Assembly: GCF_900116135.1 (NCBI RefSeq)
Contig: NZ_FOZX01000001.1
Coordinates: 248,001 to 312,000, forward strand
Length of the DNA stretch: 64,000 bases
DNA from: Saccharopolyspora flava
GTDB lineage: Bacteria > Actinomycetota > Actinomycetes > Mycobacteriales > Pseudonocardiaceae
Direction: 5' to 3'
The translations under genes and the position numbers were made by a program. This document shows positions 20,505-28,921 of this stretch, piece after piece; positions within the stretch are counted from its first letter, which is position 1, and each line of letters starts with the position of its first letter. Below the pieces are notes generated by a model. That model searched no databases. It was not told where the DNA came from and worked only from the letters and a program-made list of their open reading frames with translations.

Positions 20505-20572
20505 GACAGTTTTTGCCAGAACTGTCCGGGTTGGATGCCCGAAATGTCCGGACAGTTCTGGCTAAAACTGTC
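20505..20572 (-). terminator. Long hairpin after pucR with duplicated dyads
   Basis: Two 25-bp arms (20505-20529 and 20548-20572) are inverted repeats with one mismatch and an 18-nt loop. Each arm also contains its own dyad ACAGTT-N8-AACTGT. It lies 53 bp after the PucR stop, so termination of pucR is likely; the nested dyads could also bind a regulator. The rest of 20142-20504 shows no gene. Confidence 0.65.
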
Positions 20573-20624
20573 GCCCTCCAGCACCCCGGGGCAACGGAAC
20601 CCGGCGACGCGACCGGGCCACGCC

Positions 20625-21833
20625 TCACCCGCGGCGGCCGTTGCGGAGGCGGAGGGCCGAGAGGGCCAGGGAGAGGGAGACGTAGGCGGTGCGGCCGTGC
20701 AGCGGCTGGCCGATCAGGGTCGTGATGCGGTGCAGGCGGTTGAGGACCGTGTTGCGGTGGCAGTGCAGGCGGACCGCGGCGTTGGCCGTGGAGCAGTTCT
20801 CCTCCAGCCACGCGGTGAGGGTGTCCAGCAGCATGTCGCGCTCCTTGAGCGGCAGCGCCAGCACCGGGCCGAGCTGGGTCTCCAGCAGCCGCTGCGCCAG
20901 GTCCGGCGACTGCACCAGCAGCGCCTCCGGGAACCGCTCCTCCAGCGTGACCAGCTCCGCCGCCCCCTCCGGCGAGGTGCCCAGCGTGGTGAGCGCGAGC
21001 TGGTGCGCCAGGCTGATCTCGGCCAGCCCCTGCACCTTCGGCGAGACCGCGACGCGCGCCCGGGCCAGCGGGCGCAGCGCGGTCACCGCCAGCTCCGCCG
21101 GGTGCTGCTCGAGCGCGACCAGCCCGACCAGCGAGTCGGCGCGCACCTGCCAGACCGAGCGGAAGTGCAGCGCCGACAGCGCCTCGGCATGACCGCGCAG
21201 CGCGAACGCGCCGTCCTCGGTCATCTCGGCGACGACCACCAGGTAGCCGCCGCCGGTGGGCAGGTCGAGCTCCTTGGCGGTGCGCTGGGCGAAGGCGACG
21301 TCGCGGGCGCGACCGGCCAGCAGGTCCTCCACGAGGGCGTGCCTGCGCTGGTCGTCGCGGCGCAGCCGCTCCAGCTCGGTGTTGCGGTAGAACGTCGACA
21401 GCGTCGAGGACAGCCCGTCGATGACCTGCCAGATCGAGGTCGCCACGCCCAGCACCGCGTCCGGGTCGGCGCCGTCGCGGTGCGCCTGGTCGACCAGCGC
21501 CTCCCACACCACGCGCCCGCCGAGCCGGAAGGTCCGCAGCATGACCTCCAGCGGCACGCCCTGCTCGGCGCGGCGGCGGCCGATGGCGGCGGCGACGTCG
21601 TCGTCGCGATCGGAGATGTCGACCTCGCCGGAGAGGATCTGCAGGATCCGCTCGAGGTACTGCCGGCACCCCTCCCACAGATCCTCGCGGGGCACCGGCC
21701 GGTAGTCGGTCCACTCCGGGTTGTCGGTGAAGATCGCCGACATCAGGCGCTCGGTCAGCGCCGGGACGTCGTCCAGCCCGGCCTTGGCCAGCGCGTGCGT
21801 CACGTTCGGGAGATCGGCAGGATCGGCTACCAC
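20625..21833 (-). CDS. PucR-family transcriptional regulator
   Basis: This 402-residue regulator ends with the PucR C-terminal helix-turn-helix (LDTLTAWLEENCSTANAAVRLHCHRNTVLNRL), preceded by a GGDEF-like/CdaR middle region. PucR-type proteins regulate purine, sugar-diacid or proline catabolism, but the target here is not evident; the next minus-strand genes are the dehydrogenase operon. A TATCGT hexamer ends seven bases before the GTG, suggesting a leaderless mRNA. Confidence 0.9.
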   Translation of the reverse strand: MVADPADLPNVTHALAKAGLDDVPALTERLMSAIFTDNPEWTDYRPVPREDLWEGCRQYLERILQILSGEVDISDRDDDVAAAIGRRRAEQGVPLEVMLRTFRLGGRVVWEALVDQAHRDGADPDAVLGVATSIWQVIDGLSSTLSTFYRNTELERLRRDDQRRHALVEDLLAGRARDVAFAQRTAKELDLPTGGGYLVVVAEMTEDGAFALRGHAEALSALHFRSVWQVRADSLVGLVALEQHPAELAVTALRPLARARVAVSPKVQGLAEISLAHQLALTTLGTSPEGAAELVTLEERFPEALLVQSPDLAQRLLETQLGPVLALPLKERDMLLDTLTAWLEENCSTANAAVRLHCHRNTVLNRLHRITTLIGQPLHGRTAYVSLSLALSALRLRNGRRG

Positions 21834-22128
21834 ACCTGCGACGATACCGGCCCCGGCGACGCCGCGAGGCCGTCGGCGGCGATTTCGGCGAGACCGATCC
21901 GACTCCGCTTCGTGATTGATCCATCACGTGCAGCAACGGCTGATCCGCCACGAATCGCCCGAAACGCCGTGTCCGCCAGGATGTTCCACGTCACATCAGG
22001 AATTTGTGTCAACGGCGTTAACGTTCTCCCGGTTCGTGCCGACACCTGGTGTGGGACGCCTGCTCAGGGCTTTCTGAGCACCCCTCGCTTTCACTGTCCA
22101 GCACTAGTTTTTCGGGGAGAGCTGCGCC

Positions 22129-22284
22129 ATGCAGAGCAACAGCCGCACGATCGTGTCGGTTGTCGGAACGGTGTCGATGGTCGTGCTGACCGTTCTGCTC
22201 GCGGTGTCGAATCCTCCGAACCAACAGACCGAGATCCATCCGGCGGCCAACCGGACCCCGATCGTCGCCGAGTCCCAGAACTAG
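22129..22284 (+). CDS. Small single-span membrane peptide
   Basis: This 51-residue peptide has a short polar start, one hydrophobic segment (SVVGTVSMVVLTVLLAV) and a polar tail (NPPNQQTEIHPAANR). GGGGAGAG precedes the ATG by about seven bases, supporting translation. The stop overlaps that of the convergent DNA ligase gene by four bases. Function unknown. A short hairpin (GCTCAG with CTGAGC, 22062-22078) lies in its leader; the rest of 21834-22128 shows only promoter-like sequence. Confidence 0.65.
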   Translation: MQSNSRTIVSVVGTVSMVVLTVLLAVSNPPNQQTEIHPAANRTPIVAESQN

Positions 22285-23276
22285 GACTCGCGCCGGACCT
22301 CGCCGGCCGGTTTGTCGTTGCGCAGCCCCGAGAACCGGGGGTGCCGCAGCTTTCCGTCATCGGTCCACTCGCTGAAGCCGACCTGCGCGACCAGCTCGGG
22401 TTCGGCCCAGTGAGCTCCGGGTTCGCGGACCGGGTCGTGGAACGGTGAGTCCGCGCGCGAGCGCTCGTCCAGCGCCGCGCGCAGCTCCCGCAACGCGCGC
22501 TCGTCGTATCCGGTACCGACCTTGCCCGCGTAACGCAGGCCTTCGCGGTCGTGGTACCCGACGAGCAGCGCGCCGAACCCGGTCCGCGACCCCTGCGGTT
22601 CGGTGTAGCCGCCGATGACGAACTCCTGGCCGGAGACGCACTTGAACTTCAGCCAGTCCCGGCCGCGCCCGGACCGGTAGGGCTGATCGGCCCGCTTGGC
22701 GATCAGTCCTTCCCACCCGCGCGCGCACGCCTGCGCGAGGAAGTCCACGCCGTCGCCGTTGCGGTGCGCGCTCAGCCGCAGCGGGTCGGCGAACTCGAAG
22801 CACTCGCGCAGCAACCGCTTTCGGGTGCGCAGCGGCAGCCGGGTCAGGTCCACGCCGCCGAAGGCGATCAGGTCGAAGACGTAGTAGAAGACCGCGACCC
22901 CGGTGCGCCGCGCGACGGCCGGGTCGGTGAGGTGCATCCGCTTCTGCAGCCGCGCGAAGCTGGTCCGGTCGCCCTCGAAGGCGACGACCTCGCCGTCCAC
23001 CACGAAGCTCGGCGCGCCCTGCGCGGCCAGCGCCTCGGCGATCTCCGGGTAGGAGGCGTCGACGCGCTTGCGGTTGCGCGACCACAGCTGCGGCTCGCCG
23101 CCGTCGGCCCCGGCGATCAGCCGGACCCCGTCGAGCTTGCGCTCGTAGATCCAGTTCTCGTCGGAGAACTCGTGCCGGGTCAGCGTCGCCAGCGCGGGCT
23201 CGTGCCAGGTGCCGCCCGGCCAGGCGCGCAGCGCGGCCCGAGCGTCGTCGTCGAGCAACCCGGCCAGGTCGGTCAT
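22281..23276 (-). CDS. ATP-dependent DNA ligase (LigC/LigD ligase-domain type)
   Basis: This roughly 331-residue stand-alone ligase seals nicks with ATP. The adenylated lysine is in YERKLDGVRL (motif I), followed by SFVVDGEVVAF (motif III), GWEGLIAKRADQPYRSGRGRDW (motif IV) and WLKFKC (motif V), then an OB-fold. There is no polymerase or phosphoesterase domain, so it resembles the accessory mycobacterial LigC or a detached LigD ligase domain; no ku gene is in the window. ATG at 23276 is preferred; a TTG at 23312 would add 12 residues. Confidence 0.93.
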   Translation of the reverse strand: MTDLAGLLDDDARAALRAWPGGTWHEPALATLTRHEFSDENWIYERKLDGVRLIAGADGGEPQLWSRNRKRVDASYPEIAEALAAQGAPSFVVDGEVVAFEGDRTSFARLQKRMHLTDPAVARRTGVAVFYYVFDLIAFGGVDLTRLPLRTRKRLLRECFEFADPLRLSAHRNGDGVDFLAQACARGWEGLIAKRADQPYRSGRGRDWLKFKCVSGQEFVIGGYTEPQGSRTGFGALLVGYHDREGLRYAGKVGTGYDERALRELRAALDERSRADSPFHDPVREPGAHWAEPELVAQVGFSEWTDDGKLRHPRFSGLRNDKPAGEVRRES

Positions 23277-23430
23277 GCGCGTCAGCATCGCTCCGGCTCG
23301 CGAGGCCGACAAGCTGAGAGCGCGCTGTGAACCCGCTGTGAGGTGACCCCCGCAGAATTTCCCGACCGGGTGAATGAGCGAGACTGTTTTGGTCGGTTCC
23401 CCTCACGACCGCCGAAGGTGACTGCGCACG

Positions 23431-24180
23431 ATGTCGAAGAAGAACAATCCCGTGACCCAGAAGAGCGGGATCTCCACCAACCTGATCCTGACGCTCGTGG
23501 TGGTGATCGTCGCCGTGGTGGTGATCGGCGGTGTCCTGCTGTTCAACCGCGGCGGCGGTGGCAACTCCGGCGGGGCCGGCGCGCCCCAGGCCCCGGTCGC
23601 GGCCGAGGTGCTGCGCAAGCCGGACAGCCACGCGCTCATGGAGGCGCCCGACGGCAAGGTCACGATGGTCGAGTTCCTCGACTTCCAGTGCCCCAGCTGC
23701 CACGCCTACTACTCCACGGCGATGTCGAAGATCGAGAAGGACTACGCGGGCCGGATCACCTTCGTGACCCGCAACTACCCGCTGGAGATGCACCCGCTGG
23801 CGCAGCAGGCCGCGCGCGCCGCCGAGGCCGCGGCGCTGCAGGGCAAGTACAAGGAGATGTACCACGCCCTGTTCGACAACTACGCCGACTGGGCGGCCGC
23901 CGGCCAGTCGGTCAGCAGCGACGAGGCCAAGGCCAACGCGGAGTTCGAGAAGTACGCCCAGCAGATCGGCCTGGACGTGAACCGCTTCAACCAGGACCGG
24001 GTCTCGCCCAACGTCCAGTCCAAGATCGACCGCGACGTCGCCGACGCCAAGGCCGTGAACGCCCCGGGCACGCCGACGATCTTCATCAACGGCCGCCAGT
24101 ACGACCAGGGCAACGCCCAGACCTACGCCGAGGTCGACCAGTCGCTGCGCAAGATGCTGGACGAGGAGCTGGCGAAGTGA
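23431..24180 (+). CDS. Membrane-anchored DsbA-like thioredoxin-fold oxidoreductase
   Basis: This 249-residue protein has one N-terminal membrane helix (about 14-37, LILTLVVVIVAVVVIGGVLLF) and an extracytoplasmic DsbA/thioredoxin_4 domain. The redox motif is CPSC in FLDFQCPSCHAYY, and the cis-Pro loop is APGTPTIFINGRQ. It oxidises cysteines in exported proteins. Its stop overlaps the VKOR start by four bases (GTGA), a strong sign that VKOR re-oxidises it. Confidence 0.94.
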   Translation: MSKKNNPVTQKSGISTNLILTLVVVIVAVVVIGGVLLFNRGGGGNSGGAGAPQAPVAAEVLRKPDSHALMEAPDGKVTMVEFLDFQCPSCHAYYSTAMSKIEKDYAGRITFVTRNYPLEMHPLAQQAARAAEAAALQGKYKEMYHALFDNYADWAAAGQSVSSDEAKANAEFEKYAQQIGLDVNRFNQDRVSPNVQSKIDRDVADAKAVNAPGTPTIFINGRQYDQGNAQTYAEVDQSLRKMLDEELAK

Positions 24181-24827
24181 CCCCGGCCCACGACCTCGAA
24201 CCCGCCGCCCGCGCCGCGGCGTCCGCCACCGAGCCCGCCGACGCGCGGCCCTCGGCCGCACCGCGCGGGCTGGGCTGGCTCTACGTCGTGGGCGGCGCGA
24301 TCGGCTTCATCGCCGCGTTCGCGCTCGCGGTCGAGAAGATCGAGAAGCTGTCCAACCCGGACTACGTCCCGTCGTGCAGCCTCAACCCGATCGTCTCCTG
24401 CGGTTCGGTGATGGACAGCGCCCAGGCGGCGCTGTTCGGCTTCCCGAACCCGCTGATCGGCGTCGCCGCGTTCCCGGTGGTCATCACCGCGGGCGTGGCG
24501 GCGCTGGCCGGGTTCCGCGCGCCCCGCTGGTTCTGGCTGGGCATGCAGGCCGGCACGACGCTGGCCCTGGTGTTCATCCACTGGCTGATCGTGCAGAGCC
24601 TGTACGAGATCGGTGCGCTGTGCCCGTACTGCATGGTCGTCTGGGCCGTCACCATCCCGCTGTTCTGGTACACCACCCTGCACAACCTGCGGGAAGGCCA
24701 CTTCGGCGGCGGGCGCGCGGCGGGCGTGGCGCTGAGCCGGTTCCACAGCGTGATCGTCGTAGTGTGGTACCTGGTGATCGTGACCCTGATCCTGCTGCGG
24801 TTCTGGTCGTTCTGGACGGGTGCCTGA
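24177..24827 (+). CDS. Vitamin K epoxide reductase (VKOR) family protein
   Basis: This 216-residue four- to five-helix membrane protein reoxidises DsbA and passes electrons to quinones, replacing DsbB in actinobacteria. The loop cysteines are in VPSCSLNPIVSCGS and the quinone-side pair is CPYC in GALCPYCMVVWA. The GTG at 24177 overlaps the DsbA stop by four bases. It forms a two-gene disulfide-bond operon. Confidence 0.95.
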   Translation: MTPAHDLEPAARAAASATEPADARPSAAPRGLGWLYVVGGAIGFIAAFALAVEKIEKLSNPDYVPSCSLNPIVSCGSVMDSAQAALFGFPNPLIGVAAFPVVITAGVAALAGFRAPRWFWLGMQAGTTLALVFIHWLIVQSLYEIGALCPYCMVVWAVTIPLFWYTTLHNLREGHFGGGRAAGVALSRFHSVIVVVWYLVIVTLILLRFWSFWTGA

Positions 24828-24927
24828 CCGGCCTCCGCGTTTGCCGGGAGGAGATCTCGGGTACCAGTGGGCCGCAAGGGCAGGTCACCGCGAGGGACGC
24901 CGCTGGCGAGACGAGGTGGTCGGCGAG

Positions 24928-25368
24928 ATGAGCGTGGAACGCGAGGTCGCGCAGGTCGAACCTGCGACCCCCGCTCCCAATCAGGTCGAGGTCCGGGTCA
25001 AGGCGGAACCGGACCAGCTGTCGGTGATGCGGGCCGTGGTGGGCGACCTGGCGATGCGCGCCGACCACGACGTCGACGCGATCGCCGACCTGCGGCTGGC
25101 CGTCGACGAGGCGTGCTCGTCGCTGGTCCGCCTGGCCGCGCCGGAGGCCACCCTGGTGTGCCGGTTCCGGCTGGCCGGCGAGCAGCTGTCCGTCACCGCT
25201 GAAGTGCAGAGCAAGGATGATTTCGGGCCCCGCAAGGACACTTTCAGCTGGCGCGTGCTCAGCGCGCTGGCCGACGCTGTGTCAACCTCGGTCGAGTCGG
25301 ATCCCACTGCCGACGGCAGTCACCTGGTGCGGATCGAGTTGACCAAGGGACGGACGGCTCAGGTGTGA
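24928..25368 (+). CDS. RsbW-like anti-sigma factor (HATPase_c serine kinase)
   Basis: This 146-residue protein has the GHKL ATPase fold of anti-sigma kinases: DLRLAVDEACSSLV is the N-box region. It should bind and inhibit the sigma factor encoded directly downstream, and phosphorylate an anti-anti-sigma protein encoded elsewhere. Its stop overlaps the sigma gene start (GTGTGA), so the pair is translationally coupled. G-box conservation appears weak, as in other short RsbW members. Confidence 0.9.
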   Translation: MSVEREVAQVEPATPAPNQVEVRVKAEPDQLSVMRAVVGDLAMRADHDVDAIADLRLAVDEACSSLVRLAAPEATLVCRFRLAGEQLSVTAEVQSKDDFGPRKDTFSWRVLSALADAVSTSVESDPTADGSHLVRIELTKGRTAQV

Positions 25369-26171
25369 AACGGGCGGATTCCACTCAAGCGCGCAACGAG
25401 CGCTACGACCGGCTGGCGCCGCTGTTCGGCGAGCTCGCGAAGCTGGACGAGGGGGATCCCCGCAGATCCGAGCTCCGGGACCGGCTGGTCACCGAGCACA
25501 TGCCGGTGGCCGAGCACATCGCCCGCCGGTTCAGACACCGCGGCGAGTCGCAGGAGGACCTCACCCAGGTCGCGGTGCTGGGCCTGATCAACGCGGTCGA
25601 CCGCTTCGACCCGGACCGCGGTGTCGACTTCCTGTCCTACGCGGTGCCGACGATCTTGGGCGAGGTCCGCAGGCACTTCCGCGACACCGGCTGGGCGGTG
25701 CGGATGCCGCGCCGCCTGCAGGAGCTGCACCTGTCGGTCTCGTCCGGGATCGCCCGGCTCTCGCAGGAGCTGGGCCGCGCCCCCACCCCCAGCGAGCTGG
25801 CCAAGCACCTGGGCATCAGCACCGACGACGTCTACCACGGTCTGGAGGCGGGCAACGCCTACCGCAGCGCGTCGCTGGACGAGCTGCTCACCGACACCGA
25901 CGAGATCCCGCTGGGCGATGCCATCGGCACTGACGACGCCGAGCTCCTCGAGGTGGAGAACCGGGAGATGGTGCGGCCGCTGCTGGAGGAGCTGCCGGAG
26001 CGGGAGCGCCGGATCCTGATGATGCGGTTCTTCCGGGGCATGACCCAGACGCAGATCGCCGACCAGGTCGGGATCTCGCAGATGCACGTCTCGCGCCTGC
26101 TGTCGCGGACCCTGTCGTGGCTGCGGCAGCGCCTGGAGGACGACGCGCACGCTCCGCAGCCGACCGAGTGA
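25365..26171 (+). CDS. SigB/SigF/SigG-type alternative sigma factor
   Basis: This 268-residue group 3 sigma-70 factor has region 2 (HMPVAEHIARRFRHRGESQEDL, DRFDPDRGVDFLSYAVPTI), region 3 (LHLSVSSGIARLSQELGRAPTPSELAKHLG-like segment) and region 4 (ERERRILMMRFFRGMTQTQIA, HVSRLLSRTLSWL). Such factors drive general stress or developmental genes and are released from RsbW by partner switching. The anti-sigma gene directly upstream overlaps it. Homologues in actinomycetes respond to osmotic, oxidative or heat stress; the trigger here is unknown. Confidence 0.94.
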   Translation: MKRADSTQARNERYDRLAPLFGELAKLDEGDPRRSELRDRLVTEHMPVAEHIARRFRHRGESQEDLTQVAVLGLINAVDRFDPDRGVDFLSYAVPTILGEVRRHFRDTGWAVRMPRRLQELHLSVSSGIARLSQELGRAPTPSELAKHLGISTDDVYHGLEAGNAYRSASLDELLTDTDEIPLGDAIGTDDAELLEVENREMVRPLLEELPERERRILMMRFFRGMTQTQIADQVGISQMHVSRLLSRTLSWLRQRLEDDAHAPQPTE

Positions 26172-26259
26172 GCAAGTTGAGTAGAAGAGCGGAGTTCCGC
26201 CGGGATCCCGTCGGCTAGCGTTGTTCTTGATCGAGGCAGAGCAGCCGAGGGAGGACACA

Positions 26260-26412
26260 GTGGGTGTGCGCATCGACCTGGCCAAGCTCGCGGGCGACAC
26301 CGACCACGCGGACCGATCGACCGAGGAACCGACGACCGAACGCCGTCCGCTCCCCCTCCCGCGCCTGCTGCGCCGCAGGCCCGAGACGACCGACCGGTCC
26401 TCCGGCTCGTGA
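26260..26412 (+). CDS. Small Arg-rich hypothetical protein
   Basis: This 50-residue reading frame starts with GTG preceded by GAGGGAGGA at good distance. It begins MGVRIDLAKLAGDTDHADRS and ends with a basic region (LPRLLRRRPETTDR). No known domain. It follows the sigma factor by 88 bp and ends before a strong terminator, so it may belong to the stress unit. Confidence 0.5.
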   Translation: MGVRIDLAKLAGDTDHADRSTEEPTTERRPLPLPRLLRRRPETTDRSSGS

Positions 26413-26438
26413 CGCAACAGTTCTTCACGTGTGAGTAA

Positions 26439-26476
26439 CCGCCCGGGGCCTGTCGGGGGATTCGGGCCCCGGGCGG
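26439..26476. terminator. Hairpin terminator between convergent units
   Basis: A perfect 12-bp stem (CCGCCCGGGGCC with GGCCCCGGGCGG) with a 14-nt loop separates the sigma-factor unit from the convergent M23 peptidase gene. Confidence 0.85.
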
Positions 26477-26521
26477 TCGTCTGGGGGGTGGCGCCGCGGG
26501 GAGCCCGGCGCCTTCCGTCCG

Positions 26522-27295
26522 CTACGTGACGTCGATGCCGCGCTCGCGGAGCCACGGCAGCGGGTTGATCTTGGTGCCGTCCTCGTGGACCTCGAAGTGC
26601 AGGTGCGGACCGGTGGACTGGCCGCGGTTGCCCATCGTGGCGATCTGCTCGCCGGCTCCGACCCGCTGGCCCTCCTCGGCGACGATCGTGTTCACGTGGC
26701 CGTAGACGGTGATCGTGCCGTCGTCGTGCTGCACCCGGACCCACAGGCCGAAGCCGCTGGCCGGACCGGCGTCGATGACCTCGCCGGGCGCCACCGAGTA
26801 GATCGGGGTGCCGATGCTGTTGGCGATGTCGATGCCCATGTGGCTGCTGCCCCAGCGGGACCCGAAGCCGGAGGTGTAGGTGCCCTCGGCCGGGACGTGG
26901 AAGCCGGCGGCCTTGCGCGCCTGCTCCTCGGCGGCCCGCTGGGCCTCGGCCGCGGCGATGGCCGCCTGGCGGGCGGCCTCCTCGCGGATGATGCGCTCGG
27001 CCTCGATGGCTTTGGCCTTGGCGAGCTCCTGCGCCTCGGGCCGCGCGGGCTGCTGCGCCTGCAGCAGCCGGACCGCCGCCGGGCTGTTCTGCGTCCCGGT
27101 GATGGCGGTGCTCAGGTTCTTGGTCTTGGCCAGGTTCTGGACGTCGCGTTCCTGCTCGGAGCCGGCGTTCGCGGACAGGGGCTGGCCCACCGCCGCGAAC
27201 GCGCCTCCGGCCACCACCGCCGCCACAACCTTGTTGCGGATCGGACGACCGGCTGTCGGGGGTAGCCGGTCCTCCTTGCGATGCTTGCCCATCAT
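26522..27295 (-). CDS. Secreted M23 (LytM-type) peptidoglycan peptidase
   Basis: This 257-residue protein has an N-terminal export segment (NKVVAAVVAGGAFAAVGQPLSANA), an Ala-rich coiled coil (about 85-130) and a C-terminal M23 domain. Zinc and catalytic residues are visible in SSHMGIDIAN, VYGHVN and GPHLHFEVH, so it should be active on peptide cross-bridges. AAGGCA precedes ATG ATG. The leader region 27296-27500 shows no recognisable riboswitch. Confidence 0.93.
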   Translation of the reverse strand: MMGKHRKEDRLPPTAGRPIRNKVVAAVVAGGAFAAVGQPLSANAGSEQERDVQNLAKTKNLSTAITGTQNSPAAVRLLQAQQPARPEAQELAKAKAIEAERIIREEAARQAAIAAAEAQRAAEEQARKAAGFHVPAEGTYTSGFGSRWGSSHMGIDIANSIGTPIYSVAPGEVIDAGPASGFGLWVRVQHDDGTITVYGHVNTIVAEEGQRVGAGEQIATMGNRGQSTGPHLHFEVHEDGTKINPLPWLRERGIDVT

Positions 27296-27573
27296 TGCCT
27301 TCCGTCGGGGAACGGTCCGGCCACTCCCGCGTCGGGGGGTGCGGGCAAGAACTCCTCGGGGAAAGAGATCCTGTCGTGATCGAACCGTGACGTGCGGATC
27401 AGAACGTAGCTCACAGTCACAGCGGGCTGCAACTCATGACTCGCTCAGCAGATGGTTAACCCACTCGTGTCGACTGTGCGGTGACTTTCAGTGATCGGCG
27501 AAGATCGCCGTCCGGTTACGACCGAGACCCCCGGACGGCCGCGCGGACGGGGCCGGCGGGCCCGCGGCGCGCT

Positions 27574-27825
27574 TCATGATTCGAACAGTTCGCGCAGGTC
27601 ATCCGGACACCCCGGAGCTAGATCACCGTGGCCCGCAACGGCAAACGGATCACCCGCATCCAGGTCGGACGTCCACAGTGGACGATCGCGGCGACCTGCG
27701 ACGCAAGATCGAATCGGGTGGAACGTGGCATTCGACACAAACACCACTCGAACGGCCTGGTAGGGCTTCCCGCACTCTGGGAGACCCTGCCACTCGAACG
27801 CGGGATCTGTTTCACTGTCCCCCAT
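27574..27825 (-). CDS. Possible small acidic hypothetical protein
   Basis: This 83-residue frame (begins MGDSETDPAFEWQGLPECGK) has a plausible soluble composition (VRVVFVSNATFHP, WTSDLDAGDPFAV) but lower third-position GC than its neighbours and no ribosome site. Its start codon overlaps that of the leader peptide on the opposite strand, so both cannot use ordinary promoters freely. Listed with low confidence; nothing else codes clearly in 27296-27823. Confidence 0.3.
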   Translation of the reverse strand: MGDSETDPAFEWQGLPECGKPYQAVRVVFVSNATFHPIRSCVAGRRDRPLWTSDLDAGDPFAVAGHGDLAPGCPDDLRELFES

Positions 27826-27916
27826 GACGCCCGGTGATCAGTGGCGGCTGCTGTCGCAGCGCCTCCACGTGGACCTGCGCCGCGTCACCTCCGCACGGTG
27901 TCGGCGCTCGAGCTAA
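27824..27916 (+). CDS. Putative cysteine-attenuation leader peptide
   Basis: The 30-residue frame contains SQRLHVDLRRVTSARCR before TAA. The LHVDLxRVxS...C pattern is the hallmark of actinobacterial leader peptides found before sulfur-metabolism genes, where ribosome stalling at Cys codons controls downstream expression. It lies 79 bp before the TauE/SafE transporter gene, which supports sulfur-responsive control. Too short for statistical support alone; identification rests on motif and position. Confidence 0.7.
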   Translation: MTPGDQWRLLSQRLHVDLRRVTSARCRRSS

Positions 27917-27995
27917 GTCCTCAGCCCCACCTGTCCTCTTCCTCTCCCCCGCCACGAGCCGGCGCGCTCGTCGCACCCCGGACCACGGAGACATC

Positions 27996-28895
27996 GTGCA
28001 AGCATTCCTGATCTTCGCGATCGGCGGTTTCATCGCGCAGCTCGTCGACGGTTCCCTGGGCATGGCCTACGGCGTCACCTCGACGACGATCCTGCTGACC
28101 GCCGGCCTCACCCCGGCGCTGGCCTCGGCGTCGGTGCACCTGGCCGAGATCGGAACCTCGGTCGCCTCCGGCCTCTCGCACTGGAAGTTCGGCAACGTCG
28201 ACTGGAAGATCGTGCTCACCCTCGGCGTGCCGGGCGCGATCGGCGCCTTCCTCGGCGCGACCGCGCTGAGCAACGTCTCCACCGAGGCCGCCGAGCCGTG
28301 GATGTCGGCCATCCTGCTCGCGCTGGGCCTCTACGTGCTGCTGCGCTTCGCGATCCGCCCGCTGCGCCGCCGCCAGCTCACCGGCGTCAGCCCGAAGCTG
28401 CTGGCCCCGCTCGGCCTGGTCGCCGGTTTCGTCGACGCCACCGGTGGTGGCGGCTGGGGCCCGGTCGCGACCCCGACGCTGCTGAGCACCGGCAAGGTCG
28501 AGCCGCGCAAGGTCGTCGGTTCGGTCGACACCAGCGAGTTCCTGATCGCGGTCGCGGCGAGCCTGGGCTTCCTGTTCTCGCTGGCCAGCCAGCAGCTGTC
28601 CTGGGTGACGGTGGGCGCGCTGCTGCTGGGCGGCGTGGTGGCGGCCCCGCTGGCGGCCTACCTGGTGCGGATCGTGCCGATGCGGCTGATCGGTGTCGGC
28701 GCGGGCGGTCTGATCGTGCTGACCAACGCGCGCACCCTGATCAAGGCCTTCGACCTCCCGGCCCCCACCCCGACCGCCATCTACGGCGTCATCGTGGTCG
28801 CTTGGGTCGCGGCCCTGGCCTACACGATCCGCGTGATCGTCGCCGAACGCCGCGAGATCGAATCCCTCGAAGAAGACACCCCCACCCCCGCCTGA
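27996..28895 (+). CDS. TauE/SafE-family sulfite or organosulfonate transporter
   Basis: This 299-residue membrane protein has about eight hydrophobic segments and the duplicated TauE/SafE pattern (GGFIAQLVDGSLGMAYG near the start and FVDATGGGGWGPVATPTLL in the middle). Members move sulfite, sulfoacetate or other anions. GTG at 27996 with GGAG six bases upstream was chosen; the longer in-frame extension overlaps the leader peptide. A sulfur-type leader peptide precedes it and a UDP-sulfoquinovose-synthase homologue is convergent, both supporting a sulfur substrate. Confidence 0.9.
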   Translation: MQAFLIFAIGGFIAQLVDGSLGMAYGVTSTTILLTAGLTPALASASVHLAEIGTSVASGLSHWKFGNVDWKIVLTLGVPGAIGAFLGATALSNVSTEAAEPWMSAILLALGLYVLLRFAIRPLRRRQLTGVSPKLLAPLGLVAGFVDATGGGGWGPVATPTLLSTGKVEPRKVVGSVDTSEFLIAVAASLGFLFSLASQQLSWVTVGALLLGGVVAAPLAAYLVRIVPMRLIGVGAGGLIVLTNARTLIKAFDLPAPTPTAIYGVIVVAWVAALAYTIRVIVAERREIESLEEDTPTPA

Positions 28896-28921
28896 CCGAC
28901 TCACCCGATCAGACCACTCAA

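Noticed and set aside
27296-27573. c-di-AMP (ydaO-type) riboswitch before the M23 peptidase
   Set aside because: Cell-wall hydrolase leaders in actinobacteria often have it, but conserved core segments were not recognisable by eye.
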